A stretch of DNA of 40,750 nt. Origin: a virus. The position numbers and the translations under genes are program-made. Below, piece after piece: positions 29,150 through 37,804 of this stretch (position 1 is the stretch's first letter; each line of letters starts with the position of its first letter). The stretch is from positions 1 through 40,750 of IMG/VR virus record IMGVR_UViG_3300028423_000317. One strand, given 5' to 3'. The notes below the pieces were generated by a model that was not told the origin of the DNA, made no database searches, and saw only the letters and a program-made list of their open reading frames with translations.

Positions 29150-30057
29150 ATCAATCCCTCTATTTGTATGGTCACACTTGAAGTGGACGGGTTAGAAATG
29201 TTAATTGTCATATCTTTATAGTAGCCATAAACGAGAGTTATGTCACTCCCTTGCTCAGGATTACCTGACCAGACGCAGGGGATAGTGGTTAATTTATCAA
29301 GCTGCTTGAACACGTAACCGACTTTACCCGTGCCCACGTACCCATCAAAATCAACCAGCTTAGACGTGCGACGACGGTTAACAATAAAATTTCCGAACTC
29401 GTCGCGCTCACGCACTGAGAAGTCCATCAGGCTAAGGCTTGTTCCGTACTCGGCAACACCTAAAACAGTCTGCTTACCAATCACAACTTCACCTGCTTTA
29501 ACGTCGCTGCCTGTATTTGTCAACGTAACCCCAATCGTTGCGTTTGGGTATGGAGGCAAGTCTAGCAAAATGAACTCTGTTTTTTGCAGTATGGGTGAAA
29601 AGAAATAAGCGTAATAGTCATCAACTTCACTGTTGTCACGTAGCTCAATATCTGTGTTGTACACTTCACCTTCAATCGGGTCTGTCATTGTGACGTTAGC
29701 GCTTAAAGACGATATATTAAACATCGCCACACCATTTATAAGCTCACCTGCGGTTATCTCAACGGATATTGAATTGGGTGATACTGACTGCCTGCTGATA
29801 ACCCCATCAAACATGGCGTATCTGTTCGTTGGGGCAATATCTACCCACGTTGGCGGGTCAGCTAAAACACCTTTTTCTGGGTCGTCTGTGTTCGCGTCAG
29901 TGGCAGACCGGTAAACACGGTGCGTTTCCGTCTTAATGACTTCATCGCCAGTGTTGTAAGTGGCCTGGTCATCCCAAACCGCTTCGCCCGTGTCAGGCTC
30001 TGGTATGTTCGATACCAGAGCCTCATCGGTTATCTCAAAAGGTTTAACGACTATCAT
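29146..30057 (-). CDS. Phage tail protein behind tape measure
   Basis: The 303-residue protein has an N-terminal MIVVKPFEITDEALVSNIPEPDTGEAVWDDQATYNTGDEVIKTETHRVYRSATDANTDDPEKG, a carbohydrate-binding-like motif with conserved Trp and Tyr. It continues with a beta-rich body. Proteins of this type lie between the tape measure and the fibre genes in several siphoviruses and are thought to be baseplate or tip components; this is recalled similarity. It overlaps the tape measure stop (ATGA) and the fibre start (ATGA). Confidence 0.72.
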   Translation of the reverse strand: MIVVKPFEITDEALVSNIPEPDTGEAVWDDQATYNTGDEVIKTETHRVYRSATDANTDDPEKGVLADPPTWVDIAPTNRYAMFDGVISRQSVSPNSISVEITAGELINGVAMFNISSLSANVTMTDPIEGEVYNTDIELRDNSEVDDYYAYFFSPILQKTEFILLDLPPYPNATIGVTLTNTGSDVKAGEVVIGKQTVLGVAEYGTSLSLMDFSVRERDEFGNFIVNRRRTSKLVDFDGYVGTGKVGYVFKQLDKLTTIPCVWSGNPEQGSDITLVYGYYKDMTINISNPSTSSVTIQIEGLI

Positions 30058-33000
30058 TCTATAATCCTCGTATCGAGCCCGCCCAGTTCCATTCTCTGCA
30101 ATATCTTAGCAGTTTGCGCGGTAGATTTCGCGATTGATTCATTGGCACTCTTAAGCTCTTTGCGCAGCTCTGCAATTTCTTTGCTGCTACCTGACGACTC
30201 GCTTCTTATAACCACAGGCGCTCCGCCGGGCGGGTTTGGACGACCACCGCCACCGCCACCGCTACCGCCACCGGGGTCAGTAGCCCCGCCGCCGCTGTCA
30301 TCGCCGTCACCGCCACCATCATCTGGTGGTTCAGGCGATTGGCGGTCAGCGTCATCGATAGCGTCCTGAACCGCTTGCGAATACTCATCCATCGTCACAT
30401 GCAGCGCTTTAACTGCATCTTCAACGCTCATTACTGACGTATCAATCAGCCCAAGTGCTTCGAGCTGCGACTCGGCATCTTCTAATATCTCGTCAAGACG
30501 CGCAATCTCATCTTCATAAGCCTGCTGATGTAGCTCGTAGACCTCGGCAGCATTTTCGAGCATTTGCTCATAAAGCGCCATTGTGCCTTCAAACTTAAGC
30601 TCTTCTAACTTTGCTTTGGCTTCTTCGTATTCGCGTATTGCTTCTTCGATTGACAGCACGCTATTATCAACACCAAGCACCGCGTCGCGCTGCTCGTTTA
30701 GCGCTGCAATGGTTTCGTTGAGTGCAGATTCCTCCGCTTCAATCTGCGACTGTAGAGTTTCAATCGTTTCGCTATACCCCGCTTCCTCAAGAGCGACTTG
30801 AGCGGCTCTGTATTCATGTATCGCGTCTTTTACTGATAGAACGCTGTTATCTACACCCAAAATCGAATCGCGCTGCTCGTTGAGTGATGATATTGTCCGC
30901 TCAAGATAAGCCTTCTCGCTTTCGATTTGCTCGTTCAGCTTCTCAATCTGCGACTCAGCATTTAACTGCGCTTTCTCAATCAGTTTATCAAGCGACTCAT
31001 TCTGACGCTCAAGTTCGTTAAGCATTCTTTCTTCTTCGCTTAACTGCTCGTCGGTGAGGTCAGCCAACTTGGACAAAGACTGCTGGGTGACTGCAACATC
31101 AAACGCCCTTTCTTCTGCACTACCGAACAAGCCTTGTGTATCGCCAAGAGCAGAAAGGTCAAGGTTCATCGCTTGCGAGAAGTCGCCGCCTTGAGCCGCG
31201 CCAATGGCCGACTGTATTGCAGACTGAGTTTGGCGACGACGCAACAGCGTTAATCGCGTCGATTCCTCAGCGATTGAGCCGACCATCGCTCGCAAGCTAT
31301 CAGACAATCTTGAAAGCTCGCCAACATAGTCTTGCGTTGAGCTAATCAGCTCGCTGTTGGCGCTCTTGCTTTTTTCAAGTGAATCAACCTGAACCTCGAT
31401 TCTTTCGCGTACCGCTTCAATCTCGCGATTGATTAAATCGACAGCGACCTCACTCGCCTGACGCTGACTCTCTATCTCAGCGGCAAAGGCAGAAGTTAAA
31501 TTTTCCTCCGCTGATTTTTTTGCGGCTATCGCGGCATCTTGAAGCGCCATAGTTGCGTCAATTTCGCTTTGTATTGCGGCAATACGCTCATCTGACAGCA
31601 TCTGCTGTCTTTGTATTTCAGCGTCAAACGCTTCATTTACACCACGCTCTGCGGCTGCTACTGCGGCATCTGCGGCGCGTTTAGCTTCTTCCAGTGCGCG
31701 TATCAGGCCGTTAACACGGTCAACTTCGGCGTCGTAAGCTGCGCGCGCTCCGTCTAATCGCTCTTTAGCGAGCCGTTTCTCTTCTGCCACCGCATCGCGC
31801 AAGTCGTCGAATGCGTCACGTGATAAGTCAGCAAGCGCTTCGACTGACTGCCCTTGCTCGTCCAGCATGTCGAGGTATTCTGACATCCATGGCACAAGCT
31901 CCATCAGCGCTGCGAATAGCTCCTGTCCGTGCTCCGTAGTCAGGTCAAGCGAATCAACCAGTGCGCGGAAACCTTCTGCGGTTGTTGGTAGCTCAATGCC
32001 TAAATTGCCAAACGCGGCGGATAGCTGAGATTCAAGCGATGCAAGCTGTTCAGCTTCGCTATAAAACTCTTCAAAGTATTTGCTGGTTGCGTCGGTGAAG
32101 TTTTCCATGCCACCCATGAGGTCGATGACAGCTTGCCCGACTTCGATTTGCATGATTGCTGATAAGTCACCAAGCGCAAAACCCAACCGCTCAATCGTGC
32201 CGATAAATTGAGCTTGCTCGTTGGCAACACGAACCAGAGTTTCAAACAAGCCTTCGCCCATTTGCTGGAACTGCCCCATCGCCGGTACTAAGTGCTCAAC
32301 CAGTAAATCAGCCTGTTGTGAGAATATCGCTTCAAGCTCGGCCTGTATTTCCTCGCCGCTCATGTCCTTGAAGCTGATTTCACCTAAACTGATGACGAAC
32401 GACTCTAAAGAGCCATCCATCTCAATCCCAAGCGATTCTATTGCGGCGGTTGCGCTTTCGCCGATGTATGTGAAGATTGACGCGAACTCTTGCGCTATAG
32501 CTTGCTCAACTGGCTCGGTTTCGGTGCTTGTGTCTGAACTGCTAATAGCACCCCAGAGGTACTCTTTCGTTTCCTCGATGACGTTGAAGTACGCCGCGTC
32601 AACCAATCCTGTTGCGAGAATCTCAGCAAGGCTCTGACTGTCAAACTGAATGCCGAAGTCAACGACTTCTTGCGTTTTCTCGTAAAGGCCGCCGACCAAG
32701 TCTGTAATGAAGCCGCCCAATATCTCATCGAGCAACATTACACCAAGACCTGCGATACCACCAGCAGCAAGTATTCCTGTACCGCCCAGCAAGCCAGCGC
32801 CTGTCAAAGCAGCCCCGCCACCAACAATCCCAGCTGCGCCGCCCGCAGCAAAAAGCCCACCGTTGCCACCGAACAAGTTGCTGCTACTACCGCTAGAGAA
32901 CTCCGCCCCAAACCGTGTAGACTGCACCAGCGACACGGCAAGCTGTGCGATACCATCTGATAGCTGAGTCATTGCGCCGCGTAACGCCTGTAGCTCTACA

Positions 33001-35921
33001 ATCTGGTCAAGGCTTGCTTCGGCGGTGATTTCCACGGCGTTTAGTATGGACTCTGACTGTGCTTCTGGGTCGCTGCCCGCACCCAATACAGTGCCTGCGC
33101 CTTGCCCCTGCTGGTTGTCCGCTGCGCTATACCCGCCACTGGTGGAGCCAAACGCAACGCCAGCCTGCGACAGCACGCCAGCCATAAGCGCCGACATAGC
33201 CGCGACACGAGCAAATGCTGTGTATGGGTCGCCTGAGCCTTGATTTGATACGGCGGCGACGGCGTTAGCTACTGCTTTTTGCAGCGCCATAGCCGTTTCA
33301 ATGGCGGTGAATGTAACCTCCAACTGGTGCAGCTTACGACGTGCTTCTGACTGCTCGCTGAACATCTTAGATGCAGCGCCAGCGATTGTGCCATAGCTGT
33401 TAATTTGAGCTTGGAAAGACTCCTCTTGCAAGTCTGCCAAAGCCTTGTCGATTTTTAGCGCTTCCTCGCTACCGTCTGCATAATTGCCGCGCTTCTCGGT
33501 CAGCTCAGCTTGGAGCTCATTAATACCACTCATACGCTTTTCGTAGTCGTTCAAGTGGTCGTTAATATCGCCAAAGGCGCTCACCATTGCGCTGCCGGCT
33601 CTATCCCACGACCCGCCAAACTCATCCACTTGGTCGATGAGGTCTTGCAGGCCGCTGTCAGTGCCGCCGCTTGCGTTGTCTTTGGCTTCTTGTAATTCAT
33701 CATATGCAAGCGCCAATAGTCGCGCTGTTTCGGCTTCTGACAGGTTCGCTTCTGTTATCCGTTGCACCTGTTCGGCGTAGCGGTTTTCGGCGGCGGTCAC
33801 TTCGTCGAATACGCCCAACAACTCGTAGTAGGACTCGGATTCTGACTCGGTGGCGGCGTTCAGCTCATATTTGCGCTCAATCAGCTTGATTATTTCTTGC
33901 CCTTCTGCGCTTTGTGCGTCAATACCAGCGCGACGCAAGTTAATCATTGTTTCGTACGCTTGGCGACCATTCTCAAGTTCAAATATCTGGTCTTGTAGCG
34001 ACTGGGTGACTTTTTGAATAGCTTCGTCTTGCTGTTCTTCACTGGTTTTTAGGTTAGGGAATATCTCGCGCAATATATCAAGCTGAGCGCCGTATTTGCG
34101 GACTGCTTCTTCTGCCTGCGAATATCTTAACGTGCCTTCTGCTACGCGCCCTTGTAGTGCATCGAATCGGCTTTGAGCGACTTCCAGCAAACCAGAAACC
34201 TTGTCAATTTCTGATTGCACGTCGTCCATACTCAAGCCTTGCACCATTTCGCGGTACGTGGAGTCTACCGAGTCGCGGTAGTTATCCATTAACTGAGCGC
34301 CTTTAGCAGTGCTTTCGGCGGTATCCTCGAAAATCTTTCCTGCTTTTTCGAGCTCTGCGTTAAGCTTCTTCTGAGCCGCGTACTCTTCCATGATTTTCTG
34401 CGTCTGCTGTTCCCGCACTTCTACGCTATCACGGTAAGACTCAACCATGCGATAAATGCCATAGGTGGTTAGCGCAATCAACCCCGCTGGACCGCCTAGT
34501 AACCCCATTGCACCACTTAACGCACGCGATGTCAGCGTGCCTGCCGCTTGCGCTGCGTTCAGGCGTGTTTGCGCTGCGGTCAATGCTGTGGTGTTAGCCG
34601 CTAGCTGTCCACGTAATGCTGTTTGTTGCGCTGATACAGTTGAGCTTCGCAGTTGAGCCGCAAGCGATGATTGCACAACGCGCAAATAATTCATCTCGGC
34701 TTGTGTAGCTGCCACTGTCGCCGCTGATTGTCGTGATGTAGCTGCTGCGTCGGATACTTTAGCGGTGGTAGCCATAGCGATTGACGCAGCCAGCTTGCCG
34801 CCGTACATAGTCGCTAGTGCACCGCCCACCGCAGCCAACGTATCCATATTCTCAGTAAGCGTATTCAGCCCACCAGTTGCCGCTTGCAGGAACGAGCGCC
34901 CCAAACCGTCCACATCATCAGTGAATAACTCAAGCTGGAAGCCTTCAAACGCCGATTGCAGTGCTTTCAGGTCGCCGTTAAATGTGTTGGTGCGGATTCT
35001 TGCCTGCTCGTAAGCTGTTTCAGTGCCTCGTAACGTCTGGTTAAGCTCGCCCAATACGTCAATTTGACCAAGCAATGCAGTTGCTGCGCTGTAGCCTTCC
35101 TCGCCGAATAGCTCCATAAGCTCGGTGCTTGACATGGTGCGCGAGGCAAGCTCGGCCATTGCATCATTCAAGCCAACAACGGACGGCTGCAACGTTGAGT
35201 CGCCTGTTTTCTCCAGCTTCAACATGACTTGACGCAATGCCGTACCCGCGTCTGCGCCCTCACGACCTGATGCGGCTAATGCCTGAATGCCCGATACTGT
35301 TTCGGCAAGGTCGATTCCAAGCGACTGTGCGGCAGGAGCTGCGTTTCTCAGCGCCTCGGTGACTTGTGCAACTTGTGCTGTACCAAGCTGTGACGATGCG
35401 GCGAGTATGTTAATTACTTCATCGGCTCGGCTTGCGTCAAGGCTAAACTGGTTCATGGCTGAGCCAAGTGAGCGTGCTGCGGTCGGTAAGTCCTGCCCTG
35501 TGGCTTCTGCAAGCGTTACCGCGCTACGTGTTACAGCGTCCAGTGCTTCTGAGTTTTTGAGTAGCTGCGGTGAGGCCGATGCGATTAGCTGGTAAGCCTG
35601 CGCAGCTTGTGATGCACTCAAGGTTGTTGTGCGCCCAATCTCGGCAGCTTTGCGGCGGTAGAACTCTAAATCCTGCCCTGCCGCACCAGTGATTGCTGAT
35701 AAGTCGGCTATGGCTTGGCTAAACTCCGCTGTATTGCGTACTGCGCCAGTGATGACTGAAAGCCCAGCGTATGCCGCGCCTAAAGCGCCGATAGTCCTAG
35801 TCAGCTTCTGAGCACTGTTATCAACACGTCCGCCAGTCTGCGCCAAGCGGTTCATGTCTTGGTCAGCGCGTTTTAAATCTGAGGTGTCGGCTCGGTAGCC
35901 TATTTTGACAATATCAACCAT
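30054..35921 (-). CDS. Tape measure protein
   Basis: The 1955-residue protein sets tail length and helps DNA entry. The N-terminus is the TP901-type tape measure domain (NTAEFSQAIADLSAITGAAGQDLEFYRRKAAEIGRTTTLSASQAAQAYQLIASASPQLLKNSEAL, residues ~60-130). Hydrophobic segments follow near 470-490 and 1020-1070. A long coiled-coil region (about 1380-1830) contains three copies of a DxSVxSxxxA module. A glycine-rich linker (about 1867-1897) is followed by a final short helix. At roughly 0.15 nm per residue the tail would be about 290 nm, which is long for a siphovirus. It has its own operator-bearing promoter. Confidence 0.93.
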   Translation of the reverse strand: MVDIVKIGYRADTSDLKRADQDMNRLAQTGGRVDNSAQKLTRTIGALGAAYAGLSVITGAVRNTAEFSQAIADLSAITGAAGQDLEFYRRKAAEIGRTTTLSASQAAQAYQLIASASPQLLKNSEALDAVTRSAVTLAEATGQDLPTAARSLGSAMNQFSLDASRADEVINILAASSQLGTAQVAQVTEALRNAAPAAQSLGIDLAETVSGIQALAASGREGADAGTALRQVMLKLEKTGDSTLQPSVVGLNDAMAELASRTMSSTELMELFGEEGYSAATALLGQIDVLGELNQTLRGTETAYEQARIRTNTFNGDLKALQSAFEGFQLELFTDDVDGLGRSFLQAATGGLNTLTENMDTLAAVGGALATMYGGKLAASIAMATTAKVSDAAATSRQSAATVAATQAEMNYLRVVQSSLAAQLRSSTVSAQQTALRGQLAANTTALTAAQTRLNAAQAAGTLTSRALSGAMGLLGGPAGLIALTTYGIYRMVESYRDSVEVREQQTQKIMEEYAAQKKLNAELEKAGKIFEDTAESTAKGAQLMDNYRDSVDSTYREMVQGLSMDDVQSEIDKVSGLLEVAQSRFDALQGRVAEGTLRYSQAEEAVRKYGAQLDILREIFPNLKTSEEQQDEAIQKVTQSLQDQIFELENGRQAYETMINLRRAGIDAQSAEGQEIIKLIERKYELNAATESESESYYELLGVFDEVTAAENRYAEQVQRITEANLSEAETARLLALAYDELQEAKDNASGGTDSGLQDLIDQVDEFGGSWDRAGSAMVSAFGDINDHLNDYEKRMSGINELQAELTEKRGNYADGSEEALKIDKALADLQEESFQAQINSYGTIAGAASKMFSEQSEARRKLHQLEVTFTAIETAMALQKAVANAVAAVSNQGSGDPYTAFARVAAMSALMAGVLSQAGVAFGSTSGGYSAADNQQGQGAGTVLGAGSDPEAQSESILNAVEITAEASLDQIVELQALRGAMTQLSDGIAQLAVSLVQSTRFGAEFSSGSSSNLFGGNGGLFAAGGAAGIVGGGAALTGAGLLGGTGILAAGGIAGLGVMLLDEILGGFITDLVGGLYEKTQEVVDFGIQFDSQSLAEILATGLVDAAYFNVIEETKEYLWGAISSSDTSTETEPVEQAIAQEFASIFTYIGESATAAIESLGIEMDGSLESFVISLGEISFKDMSGEEIQAELEAIFSQQADLLVEHLVPAMGQFQQMGEGLFETLVRVANEQAQFIGTIERLGFALGDLSAIMQIEVGQAVIDLMGGMENFTDATSKYFEEFYSEAEQLASLESQLSAAFGNLGIELPTTAEGFRALVDSLDLTTEHGQELFAALMELVPWMSEYLDMLDEQGQSVEALADLSRDAFDDLRDAVAEEKRLAKERLDGARAAYDAEVDRVNGLIRALEEAKRAADAAVAAAERGVNEAFDAEIQRQQMLSDERIAAIQSEIDATMALQDAAIAAKKSAEENLTSAFAAEIESQRQASEVAVDLINREIEAVRERIEVQVDSLEKSKSANSELISSTQDYVGELSRLSDSLRAMVGSIAEESTRLTLLRRRQTQSAIQSAIGAAQGGDFSQAMNLDLSALGDTQGLFGSAEERAFDVAVTQQSLSKLADLTDEQLSEEERMLNELERQNESLDKLIEKAQLNAESQIEKLNEQIESEKAYLERTISSLNEQRDSILGVDNSVLSVKDAIHEYRAAQVALEEAGYSETIETLQSQIEAEESALNETIAALNEQRDAVLGVDNSVLSIEEAIREYEEAKAKLEELKFEGTMALYEQMLENAAEVYELHQQAYEDEIARLDEILEDAESQLEALGLIDTSVMSVEDAVKALHVTMDEYSQAVQDAIDDADRQSPEPPDDGGGDGDDSGGGATDPGGGSGGGGGGRPNPPGGAPVVIRSESSGSSKEIAELRKELKSANESIAKSTAQTAKILQRMELGGLDTRIIE

Positions 35922-35952
35922 CGGTGCAGCTCGCTTTGCGGGTAATGTTCAT

Positions 35953-35981
35953 AGTATAGCGCAACTGGCCAGACCAGTAAA
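35953..35981 (-). promoter_or_regulatory. Late promoter with palindromic operator (tape measure-lysis unit)
   Basis: Leftward -35 TTTACT (35976-35981), 17-bp spacer, -10 TATACT (35953-35958). The palindrome ACTGGTCTGGCCAGT (35964-35978) covers part of the spacer and the -35. It heads the unit running from the tape measure to the holin-like gene. Confidence 0.75.
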
Positions 35982-35982
35982 A

Positions 35983-36014
35983 CACAAAACCCCAACCGCA
36001 ATGGCTGGGGTTTT
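35983..36014 (-). terminator. Terminator after tail assembly chaperone genes
   Basis: Leftward AAAACCCCAGCC/GGTTGGGGTTTT (36003-36014, 35986-35997) forms a 12-bp stem with one mismatch and ends in a T-rich tail. It lies immediately before the tape measure promoter. Confidence 0.85.
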
Positions 36015-36015
36015 C

Positions 36016-36833
36016 TCACTTCTTCCTCGAACGCTTGAGTGCCATCATCTGCTCAACAACAGCGGCTCTACGTGCTTGGATTTCGTCATCTGTTTCTTCT
36101 GCCGTAAACGGTGGCGGCATCAACGGGTCGTCTGAGCGTCTTAGGCTTGCGGTGTATGCCCGCGACATCATCATGACCTGCTCTGCTTCCCACGGTGATA
36201 GTTCCGTTCCCGTTAGCTCGCAATAGTTGCGTAACTCTGACCAACTAATCGCTGATACGCCCATGCCATTCGATGAACACATGCCACTGTCAAAAAACGG
36301 TCTGAGCAAATAGGCGGCCTCAACTTCTGGCATTCTGCGCCTAAAATCATCTTCGTCATACATTTCCATGCGTGACTTATCAGACTTTTTCGGCGTTGCG
36401 TGAAGCCAGCCCAAGTGCTCGGCGTATAGCTTTAGGTCACAGCTTACGCTTTCAAAAAATTTGCGCGGTCAGAAATAAACTGCTCTGCTTGGTCGCGTAG
36501 CCACCGGTATTCAAGATAGATACGCACGCAATTCTCAAAAGTGCATTCCAGTTTTTCTTTGCCTTCTTCAAAACCTTTCCAGCCAAGTGTTAACTTGGCC
36601 AATAGCTCTGCACCTTTGCGCTCTGCATCGTCAAGGTCAACCTTTTGTTTCTTGCGACCGTTGCCCATCGATTGCTCTGCACGCCGCTTGATTTCTTTGC
36701 GATAGGTTTCAGAGTCAGTACCTTGCAGCTTGATAGTCATACCTTCGATATCGTAACCAGTTGCAGGGTGAGATACTTGCATTTCTGCGCCTTTGTTTGA
36801 AGCGCTTACTGTATCGAGTTTCTTTAAGTCCAT
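36016..36833 (-). CDS. Frameshifted tail assembly chaperone (G-T type fusion)
   Basis: A -1 shift at A-AAT-TTT (36456-36462) fuses the 129-aa upstream chaperone frame to this downstream frame. The joined product reads ...SDRANFFESVSCDLKLYAEHLGWLHATPKKSDKSRMEMYDEDDFRRRMPEVEAAYLL..., about 272 residues. The downstream frame has no ATG of its own; only a TTG at 36414 could start it. This is the usual lambda G/GT arrangement directly upstream of the tape measure gene: the longer form helps fold the tape measure and recruit tail tube protein. The C-terminal 130 residues are largely helical. Confidence 0.85.
36444..36833 (-). CDS. Tail assembly chaperone (G type, short form)
   Basis: The 129-residue protein (MDLKKLDTVSASNKGAEMQVSHPATGYDIEGMTIKLQGTDSETYRKEIKRRAEQ...WKGFEEGKEKLECTFENCVRIYLEYRWLRDQAEQFISDRANFLKA) is the short, abundant chaperone form. 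The N-terminal part resembles the beta-rich domain of such chaperones, followed by helices. The stop follows the slippery site by three codons. GAGGA precedes the ATG. It is transcribed from the operator-bearing promoter at 36929-36958. Confidence 0.83.
   Translation of the reverse strand: MDLKKLDTVSASNKGAEMQVSHPATGYDIEGMTIKLQGTDSETYRKEIKRRAEQSMGNGRKKQKVDLDDAERKGAELLAKLTLGWKGFEEGKEKLECTFENCVRIYLEYRWLRDQAEQFISDRANFLKA
36453..36463 (-). other. Programmed -1 frameshift site
   Basis: In the reading frame GCA AAT TTT TTG, the heptamer A-AAT-TTT (36456-36462) fits the X-XXY-YYZ rule. Both tRNAs can re-pair one base back. The zero frame stops nine bases later, while the -1 frame is open for about 145 codons. 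Confidence 0.85.
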
Positions 36834-36928
36834 GAGTCATTCCTCATTCATGTATCCGTTAAAATTAGGGTGCGGCAGGCGGCTGGATGAGTTCCGCTTT
36901 TCGAGTGCGCGACTCTAGCCGCGATAAG

Positions 36929-36958
36929 ATAATAGCACTGGTCGTACCAGTTGAGCAA
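36929..36958 (-). promoter_or_regulatory. Late promoter with palindromic operator (tail chaperones)
   Basis: Leftward -35 TTGCTC (36953-36958), 18-bp spacer, -10 TATTAT (36929-36934). The spacer contains ACTGGTACGACCAGT (36937-36951). The site lies between the chaperone genes and a divergent plus-strand gene, so a bound protein could affect both. Confidence 0.75.
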
Positions 36959-37006
36959 ATAAATCGTGGTATTGTTGGGGGTGAATTTAACTAATGAGGG
37001 CGTATA

Positions 37007-37282
37007 ATGAAGATTAATTACATAGTAAACTACGGCGTAGATTTCACTCATCGCAACATGAATTCAAAAACATTTGAGAAATACCAAGACGCCTTAGAGT
37101 TTTATCGCCAGATACTAAACACGCCAATGGATACTTGGAAGGTTGGTGAAATTCTAAAGGTAGAGTCGCAAGACAAGTATGAGCCAGCTAAATTGACGCT
37201 AAAGAAGCGACTTATTAAGCATGAAAAACGGGTCACCTACAAAAAGCCAAGCGAAGAAGAATTGTCTGGATTGTGCGCATAA
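37007..37282 (+). CDS. Lone plus-strand gene in the late region (moron candidate)
   Basis: The 91-residue protein MKINYIVNYGVDFTHRNMNSKTFEKYQDALEFYRQILNTPMDTWKVGEILKVESQDKYEPAKLTLKKRLIKHEKRVTYKKPSEEELSGLCA is basic, with GAGGG six bases before the ATG. It is the only rightward gene among the structural genes, flanked by an operator-bearing promoter on one side and a hairpin on the other. That is the usual layout of a moron gene. Family and function are unknown. The promoter on the plus strand is not clear. Confidence 0.65.
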   Translation: MKINYIVNYGVDFTHRNMNSKTFEKYQDALEFYRQILNTPMDTWKVGEILKVESQDKYEPAKLTLKKRLIKHEKRVTYKKPSEEELSGLCA

Positions 37283-37321
37283 AGAAAGGCATATCCAGAA
37301 TTCCAAAACCCAAACAATGCA

Positions 37322-37345
37322 GCCACCAATCGCGGTGGCGGCTTT
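37322..37345 (+). terminator. Hairpin after the plus-strand gene
   Basis: GCCACC/GGTGGC (37322-37327, 37334-37339) is followed by GGCTTTACC. The stem is good but the T tail is poor, so it may act as a weak terminator between convergent genes. Confidence 0.45.
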
Positions 37346-37673
37346 ACCTCGTCAACCACCAAGCGAAAAAGCTACCCGCCAATGCAGCAATGGTAAGCCA
37401 TAATCCAAACTTTTTAAGCGCGTCCAACTGGCCTTTTTGATAGCCTTCATGCTCGCGCTTTTTTCCTTCAATATCGTCGATGCGCTCACCTATCACTCTA
37501 AATCCGTCACGTATTTCTGTTCGAAAGTCATCAATACTGGTTTCTACGGCGGATAAGTGCTTCATGGTTTCTTTGTGGTCTGACTCAAGGCGTTTAATGC
37601 GCTCGTCATGGCGCGTCTTGCTTTCTTTGAGTCCGTCCACTTCATGCCACAGCTTTTCCATTTGTTCCATCAT
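37344..37673 (-). CDS. Coiled-coil protein with C-terminal membrane anchor
   Basis: The 109-residue protein is a long coiled coil (residues 1-80, MMEQMEKLWHEVDGLKESKTRHDERIKRLESDHKETMKHLSAVETSIDDFRTEIRDGFRVIGERIDDIEG) with one transmembrane segment near the C-terminus (FGLWLTIAALAGSFFAWWL). The layout is like the XhlA-type hemolysin/lysis proteins and some phage membrane-anchored coiled coils. It has its own promoter with a degenerate operator. It lies between tail tube and chaperone genes, so a role in lysis or superinfection exclusion is possible but unproven. Confidence 0.65.
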   Translation of the reverse strand: MMEQMEKLWHEVDGLKESKTRHDERIKRLESDHKETMKHLSAVETSIDDFRTEIRDGFRVIGERIDDIEGKKREHEGYQKGQLDALKKFGLWLTIAALAGSFFAWWLTR

Positions 37674-37705
37674 TCGCCCTGAGCGCTTTGTTCTTGATTG
37701 TTTAC

Positions 37706-37747
37706 AGTATAACCGTTCGGGTTATGTTGGTGCAAGTGGTCAGGCCA
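37706..37747 (-). promoter_or_regulatory. Promoter with degenerate operator (coiled-coil gene)
   Basis: Leftward -35 TTGCAC (37730-37735), 18-bp spacer, -10 TATACT (37706-37711). TGGCCTGACCA (37737-37747) is the operator core with one change and lies just upstream of the -35 instead of in the spacer. Confidence 0.6.
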
Positions 37748-37760
37748 AAGCTCGGACAAT

Positions 37761-37786
37761 AAAAAGCCCCGCACTAGGCAGGGCTG
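37761..37786 (-). terminator. Terminator after tail tube gene
   Basis: Leftward AGCCC...GGGGCT stem (arms near 37777-37785 and 37765-37772, one mismatch) is followed by five T. It is similar in sequence to the terminator after the capsid gene. Confidence 0.8.
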
Positions 37787-37804
37787 TTAATTATTGACTC
37801 GCTA

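Noticed and set aside
30054-32000. Long plus-strand frames opposite the tape measure gene
   Set aside because: They are mirror frames of a strongly biased coiled-coil coding sequence and have no ribosome binding sites or protein-like patterns.
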